A DNA stretch of 14,429 bases from an uncultured Bacillota bacterium (GTDB lineage Bacteria; Bacillota_I; Bacilli_A; RF39; UBA660), in assembly GCA_947168865.1 (NCBI GenBank), contig CAMVNN010000018.1, positions 1 to 14,429 on the forward strand, given 5' to 3'. Shown piece after piece: positions 1 through 5,977 of the stretch; the stretch's first letter is position 1, and each line of letters begins with the position of its first letter. Both the position numbers and the translations under genes were made by a program. Under the pieces are notes generated by a model. That model ran no database searches and had not been told where the DNA came from. It saw only the letters and a list, made by a program, of their open reading frames with translations.

Positions 1-1290
1 ATTGTTGTCTTTGTTTTCTGCTCTTGAAATAGTTTTTATAATAATTGCATAATCTAGTTCGTGTAATTTTATTCCATTAGCTTCTAATCTTTGCTTAAGG
101 ACTTGCTCTATTTTGTAATCTTTGAAATCATTTGAAGTTGTTTCAATTAACTTAGTGTTATAATCCCTATGAATTTTTCTTTTAAATTCAACACCTTTTA
201 AATATTTTCTTTCTTCAATCTCACTATATTGTGGTGCTCTTCCATATTTATCAATTCCAAAATGTTCAAGATAAACGTCACCATAGTCAATTAAATGAAA
301 ATCAGGGTGATATTGACGATATTCATTATCTGCAACATCATATTTATATTTATCTTCGTATACATAATTAATACCATGCAAGAACAGAAAATTAGCGATT
401 ATTAATTCTTGAGTACTTCTAACTTTTTCATTCTTAATAGTTTTTAAGTCCTTTGAATTATTATATTTACTTTTTAATGTTTCTAAATCATATCCTTTTT
501 CTAATTCAATTGTTTCTCCGAAGCTTAAATCTTCATCATTTTGGGCATACATATGATATGCATAAAAATTGACAAAATTTTTTGCATCTTCTGGAATTTT
601 GTAAATTTCTGTTTCCAAATATTCAACTATAGCATCACCTAAGTATTTATCTGGTGCAATATCACTTTTTATGTTGCCTTCATCTATAATATCTTTACCT
701 AATTTGTGAAAAGTTGAACATCTAACTTTATTATTGTTTAACTTTAAAGCAAAATTATTTTTTGCTGCTTTAGTAAACGAAATTGCTATTATTTCTTCGG
801 GATTAACATTCTTGATATCAATTAAATATTTGGTTTTACCAATAATTGTTGTTGTTTTTCCAGAACCTGCTCCTGCTATTATTAAATTATTGTCATCATC
901 TGTTATTATCGCTCTTCTTTGTTCTTCAGTTAATTGATATCTAAATAAATTGTCAAAATAGTCTTTTCTTAAAATTAATTCTCTTTTTATAAATTCTTCG
1001 TTTAAATTTAAAATTAACTTATGAAGATTATCATATTGCTTTATAAAATTAGATATCAGCTCATTATATGAAATTACCTTTTTTCTTAAATCTGCAAATT
1101 GATCTTTAATAGTTTTTTCTTCGCTATAAGGCGTATACTGATTTGTGAGATTATTAAGTACTGCAAAAAACTCCTTTATTTTAGGAGACCATTCTTCAAT
1201 GTTTGCTTTCTTAATACGACTCTTTTTTCTGCTGTCAATTAAGATAAGTAAAACTGCTACAATTATAAGTCCTAAGAAAAAGTATTCCAT
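1..1290 (-). CDS. UvrD/HelD-type superfamily 1 DNA helicase with N-terminal membrane segment (C-terminus beyond left edge)
   Basis: Open from ATG at 1290 to the window edge: 430 visible codons, C-terminal half missing. Residues 4-18 are a hydrophobic stretch followed by a basic patch (RKKSRIKK), so the protein is probably membrane-anchored. A helical region (30-115) leads to the SF1A Q-motif (YQLTEEQRRAI, 118-128), Walker A (GAGSGKTT, 140-147) and motif Ia (ISFTKAA, 170-176). Between these and the missing motifs lies an insertion (about 290-372) with an E295 / HPD330 / YLEH342 pattern. This resembles the PD-(D/E)xK-like nuclease insert of some UvrD-like helicases. Helicase IV-like ATP-dependent translocation on DNA is expected from the family. 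The AGGA upstream of ATG is adequate. A terminator separates it from the NERD gene upstream, so it probably has its own promoter in 1300-1350, where I see only AT-rich candidate boxes. The helicase family is secure; the nuclease insert is likely. Confidence 0.85.
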   Translation of the reverse strand, partial: MEYFFLGLIIVAVLLILIDSRKKSRIKKANIEEWSPKIKEFFAVLNNLTNQYTPYSEEKTIKDQFADLRKKVISYNELISNFIKQYDNLHKLILNLNEEFIKRELILRKDYFDNLFRYQLTEEQRRAIITDDDNNLIIAGAGSGKTTTIIGKTKYLIDIKNVNPEEIIAISFTKAAKNNFALKLNNNKVRCSTFHKLGKDIIDEGNIKSDIAPDKYLGDAIVEYLETEIYKIPEDAKNFVNFYAYHMYAQNDEDLSFGETIELEKGYDLETLKSKYNNSKDLKTIKNEKVRSTQELIIANFLFLHGINYVYEDKYKYDVADNEYRQYHPDFHLIDYGDVYLEHFGIDKYGRAPQYSEIEERKYLKGVEFKRKIHRDYNTKLIETTSNDFKDYKIEQVLKQRLEANGIKLHELDYAIIIKTISRAENKDNN

Positions 1291-1351
1291 TCCTATCTAT
1301 CCTATCGTACTATTATAATTATAATATAAATATTTAATATTTGCCACAAAT

Positions 1352-1379
1352 AAAAATAGCATTTTTAAATGCTATTTTT
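1352..1379 (-). terminator. Rho-independent terminator after the NERD gene (bidirectional)
   Basis: Perfect 13-bp arms at 1352-1364 and 1367-1379 (AAAAATAGCATTT / AAATGCTATTTTT). The TAG stop of the NERD gene lies in the first arm as read on the minus strand. A-tracts and T-tracts on both sides would let it work in either direction. Confidence 0.85.
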
Positions 1380-2370
1380 CTATTTCTTCAATTATTTTAT
1401 CACCATGAGTTTTTACCTTAATTGGACTTAATACATTATTTAATTCATCAACTGTCTTTGGTTTTAGTTCTAATATCTTATCAAGTTCTTCATTAGTAAA
1501 CACGTAATAAGCAGGAATACCCATTTCTTTTGATCTTTCTTTTCTAAAGTTAATGAGTCTTTCCTTTAAATCATTATTAATATCAGCTTTTTGATTATTA
1601 TCTTCATTAACAAATTTTTCTTTATAATATTGATAATAATCAACAATTTTTTCCACATTTAGTTTAAGAAAACTTTTAGCCCAATCCTCTGTTACCTTTT
1701 GACTTCCCCAATCAATTGTATCAGAGTTATCCAGATCATATTGAATTTTTCTAACTAAAGCATCAGCCTTAACTATTTTGTTCTTAATATCATTAGGTGC
1801 ATATCTAGTACTTAAAATTGTCTCATTATTAGCTGCAACCACTAATAAACGATGATAATAAGGGAAAGAATTTTCACTCATAGTTCTTTTAAACCAATTT
1901 AATTTTGAATCTCTTATTTTTTTATAAATAGTCCTATGTTCATCTGCTTGTCTTATAGGAGAATATAGTCCCTTTTGAATCATTTTGTTTTTATATTTAA
2001 AAGTCTGCATGAAATTTCCTTTTTCATCGACTGTAATATTTCCAACTAGATTTTTACATTCAACAAAATAACAGCATAATTTAGTTACTAAAATATAATC
2101 TACTTGAGCTCTCATATCTTCGTATTCCAAATTAACATCATGCAATACATACATTCCAAGATTAGATTTTTTTAATTGGTATTCAATTTCTTTTTCACCA
2201 TCTAATCCTTTTTTTACAATATATAATTCTTGACCAATTAATTCATTATTAGGATACTCTTCACTTAATTTTTTTAAAGCATTATATCTTTCCTCTAAAT
2301 CAGATGATTTCTTTAAAAATATTGTATCTTTAAAACTAAAAGTTCTTACTGCACTATCAATAATACCCAT
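1372..2370 (-). CDS. NERD-domain (nuclease-related) protein
   Basis: A 332-residue protein starting at ATG 2370, chosen because AAGGTG lies 6 nt upstream; a TTG 45 nt further upstream in frame has no better ribosome site. Residues about 55-120 fit the NERD domain, a PD-(D/E)xK-type fold: GEKEIEYQL (58-66), QVDYILV with D91, then the FVECKN strand with E104 and K106, followed by GNI. The D / ExK set is intact, so nuclease activity is possible; for most NERD proteins it is unproven. The C-terminal third is charged and helical (about 240-332) with no domain I recognise. NERD domains commonly occur beside or fused to UvrD-type helicases, and the next gene downstream is such a helicase, so a functional pairing is plausible despite the terminator between them. 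NERD assignment confident, substrate unknown. Confidence 0.82.
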   Translation of the reverse strand: MGIIDSAVRTFSFKDTIFLKKSSDLEERYNALKKLSEEYPNNELIGQELYIVKKGLDGEKEIEYQLKKSNLGMYVLHDVNLEYEDMRAQVDYILVTKLCCYFVECKNLVGNITVDEKGNFMQTFKYKNKMIQKGLYSPIRQADEHRTIYKKIRDSKLNWFKRTMSENSFPYYHRLLVVAANNETILSTRYAPNDIKNKIVKADALVRKIQYDLDNSDTIDWGSQKVTEDWAKSFLKLNVEKIVDYYQYYKEKFVNEDNNQKADINNDLKERLINFRKERSKEMGIPAYYVFTNEELDKILELKPKTVDELNNVLSPIKVKTHGDKIIEEIEK

Positions 2371-2376
2371 ACTATT

Positions 2377-2382
2377 CACCTT
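2377..2382 (-). promoter_or_regulatory. Ribosome binding site deciding the NERD start
   Basis: AAGGTG on the minus strand, 6 nt before ATG 2370. It supports the internal ATG over the upstream TTG at 2415. Confidence 0.7.
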
Positions 2383-2411
2383 ATTAATTATAACAATTAT
2401 AATTCTTTTTA

Positions 2412-2645
2412 TCAATTAAGTATAAATTTGTTCTCTTCAGGGGGATTAGAGGAACATATAATTGAACAGCCATATTTTTTATTTAAATTATTAGCCATCC
2501 TTACATATTTATTTTGATATCCATATAATGAACCATTTTGACCAGATTTAATAAAAACAATGGTGTTATTTCCTTCAATTATACCGTATTCAATAATGGC
2601 GATATCTTTAAATTATTTTTTTATTTCTTTATCAAATTTTTCCAT
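2412..2645 (-). pseudogene. Small gene interrupted by a nonsense codon, possibly the N-terminal remnant of an alpha/beta-hydrolase-like protein
   Basis: A good start (ATG at 2645 with AGGTGA upstream) opens a frame of 77 sense positions ending at TGA (2412-2414). Codon 11 is TAA (2613-2615), but the same frame continues as coherent protein: IIEYGIIEGNNTIVFIKSG, then NGSLYGYQNKYVRMANNLNK, then KYGCSIICSSNPPEENKF. The frame is identical on both sides, so this looks like a substitution rather than a frameshift. From memory the FIKSG..GS.YGY..KY....LN.KYG...I.SSNP pattern resembles the start of short bacterial alpha/beta-hydrolase-like proteins; I could not verify this. The sequence stops soon after SSNP, so a C-terminal part would also be missing. 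Its 3' end is 42 nt before the NERD start, so both may share one promoter. Alternatively it is a short live gene with recoding at codon 11. Confidence 0.5.
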
Positions 2646-2661
2646 GTTATCACCTATTTAG

Positions 2662-2670
2662 ATTATAGCA
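2662..2670 (-). promoter_or_regulatory. Extended -10 promoter element for the pseudogene/NERD transcript
   Basis: TGCTATAAT on the minus strand, an extended -10 (TGnTATAAT), 17 nt before the AGGTGA ATG of the degraded gene. No convincing -35 box is visible, which is usual for extended -10 promoters. Confidence 0.5.
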
Positions 2671-2827
2671 AAATAATAGATATTAGAGTGGTTATTTTAA
2701 TATTTATATATTTTAATATATATAGATGTTAGATTGGTTTGGTCTTTTCTTTATATGTTTTAATATATGTATTTTAGTATTATATAAGGGATGTTAACGA
2801 GAAAGATGATGGTAATGAATGGTGATC
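2671..2827. other. AT-rich intergenic stretch without a gene
   Basis: Nearly pure A/T with imperfect repeats of TTTTAATATAT type (about 2695-2780). I see no coding frame or structured RNA here. Together with the degraded gene it forms the only sizeable gap in the window lacking an intact gene (2371-2934). Confidence 0.5.
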
Positions 2828-2830
2828 AAA

Positions 2831-2853
2831 AAAAGCCATGAACAATGGCTTTT
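2831..2853 (-). terminator. Rho-independent terminator of the RnlA/RnlB operon
   Basis: Arms AAAAGCCAT (2831-2839) and ATGGCTTTT (2845-2853) with a 5-nt loop. On the minus strand the hairpin is followed by a run of seven T (the A-run at 2828-2834, part of it in the stem). It lies about 80 nt after the RnlB stop. Confidence 0.8.
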
Positions 2854-2885
2854 TAAGATGATTTTTATTTAATATCTAGATACTC

Positions 2886-2918
2886 TTCCTTCCGGTCTAG
2901 GAACTTGTCCGGAAGGAA
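2886..2918. repeat. Perfect 10-bp GC-rich inverted repeat in the 3' UTR of the rnlB transcript
   Basis: TTCCTTCCGG (2886-2895) and CCGGAAGGAA (2909-2918) are exact reverse complements separated by 13 nt. There is no T-tract on either side, so it is not a classic terminator. It is far richer in G+C than its surroundings and sits between the RnlB stop and the true terminator. Possible roles are an mRNA-stabilising hairpin, a protein-binding site, or a remnant of a mobile element. Confidence 0.7.
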
Positions 2919-2934
2919 TGAGATAAATTAAATA

Positions 2935-3270
2935 TTAGAAAAAATCAAGCAAAAACGAATTCTTTACTAATTGCTTATTACATTCAAAATAATTATCAAA
3001 TATTTTTACAATTTTATTGGGTATATCATAGTCAAAGACTCTCTTTTTATAGTCTACGCGTCCCAAGTCACATTTAAAGCAATAAAATCGATTACTATCA
3101 TTATGCGAAATAGATGAAAGAAGTGAATCAAATATAATTATTCCATTATAATTCGTATTCTTAATTTCAGTATTGACAAAATTCTTCATTACTTCCCCTA
3201 TGCTATAAACAGTATTTAGTGCAACTAAGCAATGTTTGTCATCATAGTACAGTATTTTATATTGATTCAC
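2935..3270 (-). CDS. rnlB: RnlB-family antitoxin
   Basis: A 111-residue acidic/aromatic protein. The start is GTG at 3270, with AGGAG 7 nt upstream and no in-frame ATG near. It begins 14 nt after the stop of the RnlA-like gene, as expected for the antitoxin of an rnlA-rnlB pair. Alignment by eye to E. coli RnlB (about 123 aa, from memory) gives matching landmarks in order: GIIIFD (residues 44-49; GEILFD in E. coli), NRF (60-62), a GR pair (70-71), and DIPNKIVK (82-89; DVPTHILS). Together with the toxin next door this makes RnlB the best identification, although overall similarity is low. In E. coli RnlB binds and inhibits RnlA in the cytoplasm until T4 infection depletes it. An in-frame run of 21 sense codons follows the TAA stop. 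Confidence 0.75.
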   Translation of the reverse strand: MNQYKILYYDDKHCLVALNTVYSIGEVMKNFVNTEIKNTNYNGIIIFDSLLSSISHNDSNRFYCFKCDLGRVDYKKRVFDYDIPNKIVKIFDNYFECNKQLVKNSFLLDFF

Positions 3271-3284
3271 ATTATCACTCCTGT

Positions 3285-4697
3285 CTAATTATAATACTCT
3301 TCTATTAATCTTATTGTATTAATTATTATTTTCTGACTTTCCTCTTTGTTTAGCACTTTTGTATCATCAATATCCAAATCTCCAAAATGGAGTAACTTAT
3401 GTCTTATTATGCTATAGTTATTATAACACTTATTAATGTAATTAGTAGCATTTGCATCTATTTGGTTTACATATTTTTGCTGTAATGAGTATATCCCTGT
3501 TCCTTGATCTTTATCAAAATAATGGAACCCATTTGAAGTGATTTCAATATTTAGCTTATCTTTAAATATTTGTTTTAAATGTCCCTCTAGAGCTCTTAAA
3601 ATGGGTGTAGTAATGAACCCACAGTCTTTAAAGTCATTTAAACCAAGATATAAATTATAAACAGCTTGTAAAATCAATTTATATATTGAAACATTAATAT
3701 TTTGACTTCTTAAACATGGTGCTAAAGAATAAAGTCTATTTTTGATTGTATCTTCACTTATTTCAGTATTATTATTAACATTTAAGCTCCTTATCATTGA
3801 ACTTACTGAATTATAGTCATTAAGATATGTTATAAGCAATGAATATAGAGTTTTACTTTGATTCATAGGAATCAACAATTGGTTACTACTATCAAATTTA
3901 TATTTTTGGAAAGTAAGCTTATCTTTTACTAAAAAACAATGATATACATTATGATTTCCTTTGTCGTTAACCGTATATTGAAAATTTGGTTCATCAGTTT
4001 TTATCTTGTTCAATATTTTTTCTATCATTTCATCACTAAACTTGAAGCTTCTAAATCCCCAATCATCTGACTTTGAAGGTTCTAATGACTTCAATTCGTT
4101 TCTTGCTAATTTGTCGCAAATTTCATTATATTTTTCTCCAGAATGAGACTTAACTTTCACGAATTCAATCTCAATACTTTCTCCATATTTCTTTATTTCA
4201 TTAACATAATATACTGAATCTGCAGAAGTTGGGCTCCACTCACCATTAAACCATTTTGATAGCCCTTCATAATCATGATAAATATATACCTTAGATTTAT
4301 TTAACTTTTTTGCATAAGAAATAGCTTCCAATACTCCTGTAATTTCACCAATTACATTTTGTGTGCCATTTTTATCATCTACTATCCCACTAGAATAGAT
4401 ATCTTTAGTTTTCTTTTGTAAATACACAATACCATATGATGCTAATTTTAATTCGTTATCATATGAACCATCTGTATATATTATCATCTCATCATCTGTC
4501 AACGAATCCACGGATCTTATTGCAATTTCTTCATTAACTAATTCATCGTCGACTTCAGAAATATATCTTTCTGCAGCTTCCTTGCTTTTAAAAGATTTAT
4601 ATTCCGCTCCTTTATAGCCACTGATACTTTCTTGACATTCTTCCCAAATTTCAAATATTCCTGTTTGTTTTCCTTTTTTTACTGCATAATACTTCAT
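3285..4697 (-). CDS. rnlA: RNase HI-RnlA fusion: viroplasmin domain, RNase H1 domain and RnlA (RNase LS) HEPN toxin domain
   Basis: 470 residues from ATG 4697, with GGAGGT 7 nt upstream; the start overlaps the preceding stop as ATGA. Residues 2-47 (KYYAVKKGKQTGIF... SFKSKEAAERYI) are the viroplasmin-type hybrid-binding domain of bacterial and eukaryotic RNase H1. Residues 72-200 are RNase HI with its whole catalytic set: D76 (IIYTDGS), E118 (GEITG), D142 (YHDYEG), D195 (CDKLA), plus H185 (KVKSH). Residues about 215-470 match E. coli RnlA by eye: LRALEGHLK (367-375; LRTIEGVLK in RnlA), GFHYFDK (390-396; GFGTYFDK), and the HEPN RNase motif RHKLLH (R432, H437; RHSLFH in RnlA). RnlA is an mRNA endonuclease toxin restricting T4-like phages, and in E. 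coli RNase HI stimulates it; here both are one chain. Neighbours are the RnlB-like antitoxin downstream and a coupled OB-fold protein upstream. Alternative reading: an RNase HI with an unrelated HEPN tail. Confidence 0.82.
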   Translation of the reverse strand: MKYYAVKKGKQTGIFEIWEECQESISGYKGAEYKSFKSKEAAERYISEVDDELVNEEIAIRSVDSLTDDEMIIYTDGSYDNELKLASYGIVYLQKKTKDIYSSGIVDDKNGTQNVIGEITGVLEAISYAKKLNKSKVYIYHDYEGLSKWFNGEWSPTSADSVYYVNEIKKYGESIEIEFVKVKSHSGEKYNEICDKLARNELKSLEPSKSDDWGFRSFKFSDEMIEKILNKIKTDEPNFQYTVNDKGNHNVYHCFLVKDKLTFQKYKFDSSNQLLIPMNQSKTLYSLLITYLNDYNSVSSMIRSLNVNNNTEISEDTIKNRLYSLAPCLRSQNINVSIYKLILQAVYNLYLGLNDFKDCGFITTPILRALEGHLKQIFKDKLNIEITSNGFHYFDKDQGTGIYSLQQKYVNQIDANATNYINKCYNNYSIIRHKLLHFGDLDIDDTKVLNKEESQKIIINTIRLIEEYYN

Positions 4698-5782
4698 TTT
4701 AAATACCTCCAATTAATCAATATAGCCTGTTTTGTGATTTTTTCACTTTGAGTGTTAAACATTTCAATTACGTAATATTTAACATCATTCCCTACTTTAT
4801 CATTTCTATCAACATATTTTTTATCAACAAATATATTTGAATTACCAGCAGTTACAAATGCATTACCAGATTTTGTAATACTGGCTATAGTGCCATTTTT
4901 TATAAACGAACTAATATCTTGATTGCACAATAAATTACTAATTATAACTTTTTTCATTTCTTTACAATTAGTTATCTTATATTTGTTATCTTCAAATAAG
5001 AAATAATCTTTAATTAAATCGATAATACTTGAATACTTTGAATTTTTTAACCAATTGATAATGTAAGCGAAAAAATAGTCTTCAACGTGATGATTTAGTA
5101 AAATTTCAACAACAAAAATTGCTGTTTGTGTTTGATTAGTATAATCTTTAAATTTAATTGGTAATCCCATAACATATTTTTCACGTTTAATTAACAGCAA
5201 TTCACTCAAATAAACGTTTGCTTCAGAAAACATGTTTTTTAAAAAAAATAACCTACAAATGTGATATTTGATAAAAAATATTATATCATCATTTTGCTTT
5301 TCTTCTTCATTATATAACAAAAATAATTTTTTCAATTCTTCAATTTTTCCAATCACATCCAATGCTTTAGCTTTCTTTAAATAATACATCTCTTTATCAC
5401 TATACTTATTATTGCCATAAGCAGTATCCGATAACATAGATATGTTAAAATAATCAAGCCAATTATTTATTTCATTATAATCGACATTATTTTTCTGTTC
5501 TAAAAAGAAAATTGCCTTCTTTATGAAGGGAATGTTATATTTTTCAGCATTAAAAGTACATTTTTCTATTGCACATTTAAACATAACAATGACTTCATCA
5601 TCAATTCCGTTGTCACCATTAATAAAAACAGAATATAACTTTTTTCTATAGTCTAACAGTATTTCGTTTGAGCAATGTTCTTTATTAATCAAATTGCATT
5701 GTTTTTTTAATGACCTTATACACTCTCCATTATTGTATAATTCATTAATTTCTTCAAATTCTTTATCTGCAATTGTTACCAC
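4694..5782 (-). CDS. Helical protein with C-terminal cold-shock/S1-like OB fold, first gene of the RnlA/RnlB operon
   Basis: 362 residues from GTG 5782, preferred because AGAGGA lies 9 nt upstream; the in-frame TTG at 5812 falls inside a predicted leader hairpin. Residues about 1-290 are predicted mostly helical, rich in Leu/Ile/Asn/Lys/Tyr, with amphipathic pairs such as KEMYYLKKAKALDVIGKIEE and SEANVYLSELLLIKRE. They look like TPR-type or other helical repeats, but I recognise no family. Residues 297-356 have a beta-barrel pattern: GTIASIT, GNAFV, NIFVDKKYV, DKVGNDVKYYV, then KQAILI. This resembles cold-shock/S1 OB folds, which bind single-stranded nucleic acid. The stop overlaps the toxin ATG by 4 nt (ATGA), implying translational coupling and matched expression. 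I infer an RNA-binding accessory, sensor or regulator of the toxin; E. coli rnlAB has no such third gene. Confidence 0.65.
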   Translation of the reverse strand: MVTIADKEFEEINELYNNGECIRSLKKQCNLINKEHCSNEILLDYRKKLYSVFINGDNGIDDEVIVMFKCAIEKCTFNAEKYNIPFIKKAIFFLEQKNNVDYNEINNWLDYFNISMLSDTAYGNNKYSDKEMYYLKKAKALDVIGKIEELKKLFLLYNEEEKQNDDIIFFIKYHICRLFFLKNMFSEANVYLSELLLIKREKYVMGLPIKFKDYTNQTQTAIFVVEILLNHHVEDYFFAYIINWLKNSKYSSIIDLIKDYFLFEDNKYKITNCKEMKKVIISNLLCNQDISSFIKNGTIASITKSGNAFVTAGNSNIFVDKKYVDRNDKVGNDVKYYVIEMFNTQSEKITKQAILINWRYLK

Positions 5783-5800
5783 AAAACCACATCCTCTATT

Positions 5801-5847
5801 AAAAAACGCCAATACAAAAGCCTATTAAAAATAAGCCTGTACTAGCG
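5801..5847 (-). promoter_or_regulatory. Terminator-like hairpin in the leader of the RnlA/RnlB operon (possible attenuator)
   Basis: On the minus strand CGCTAGTACAGG (5847-5836) can pair for 12 bp, several G-U, with TTTTGTATTGGCG (5819-5807) and is followed at once by TTTTTT (5806-5801). It lies between the promoter and the first gene's ribosome site. This is the layout of an attenuator or a leaky terminator. Confidence 0.5.
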
Positions 5848-5868
5848 CCTCTTTATTAATTCATTTTC

Positions 5869-5898
5869 ATTATAATATTGATTATTTAGAGTTGTCAA
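5869..5898 (-). promoter_or_regulatory. Consensus sigma-70/sigma-A promoter of the RnlA/RnlB operon
   Basis: TTGACA (5898-5893) and TATAAT (5874-5869) on the minus strand with an 18-nt spacer. Both hexamers are perfect consensus. Transcription should begin near 5861, giving an untranslated leader of about 80 nt. Confidence 0.8.
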
Positions 5899-5953
5899 CT
5901 TCTTCATTGAGATTTTTCATAAATTGTGGATAAATTTGCAATTTTTGCACATA

Positions 5954-5976
5954 AAAAGCTCAACAAATGAGCTTTT
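5954..5976 (-). terminator. Rho-independent terminator after the restriction gene
   Basis: Arms AAAAGCTCA (5954-5962) and TGAGCTTTT (5968-5976), loop of 5 nt, with the T-tract on the minus strand. It begins 1 nt after the TAG stop of the restriction endonuclease gene. Confidence 0.85.
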
Positions 5977-5977
5977 C

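Noticed and set aside
734..937. Plus-strand frame opposite the UvrD helicase
   Set aside because: It lies antisense to the Walker A region of a clear helicase; hydrophobic composition is what reverse-complemented AT-rich coding gives.
2538..2732. Plus-strand frame in the AT-rich gap
   Set aside because: Phe/Ile/Tyr-rich translation of A/T repeats, no ribosome site, and antisense to the degraded minus-strand gene that reads coherently.
2690..2790. CRISPR-like or iteron repeats
   Set aside because: Only irregular A/T-rich near-repeats without constant unit or spacing.
5783..5812. TTG 5812 as start of the OB-fold protein
   Set aside because: It would fall in the leader hairpin and lacks a spaced ribosome site; GTG 5782 has AGAGGA 9 nt upstream.
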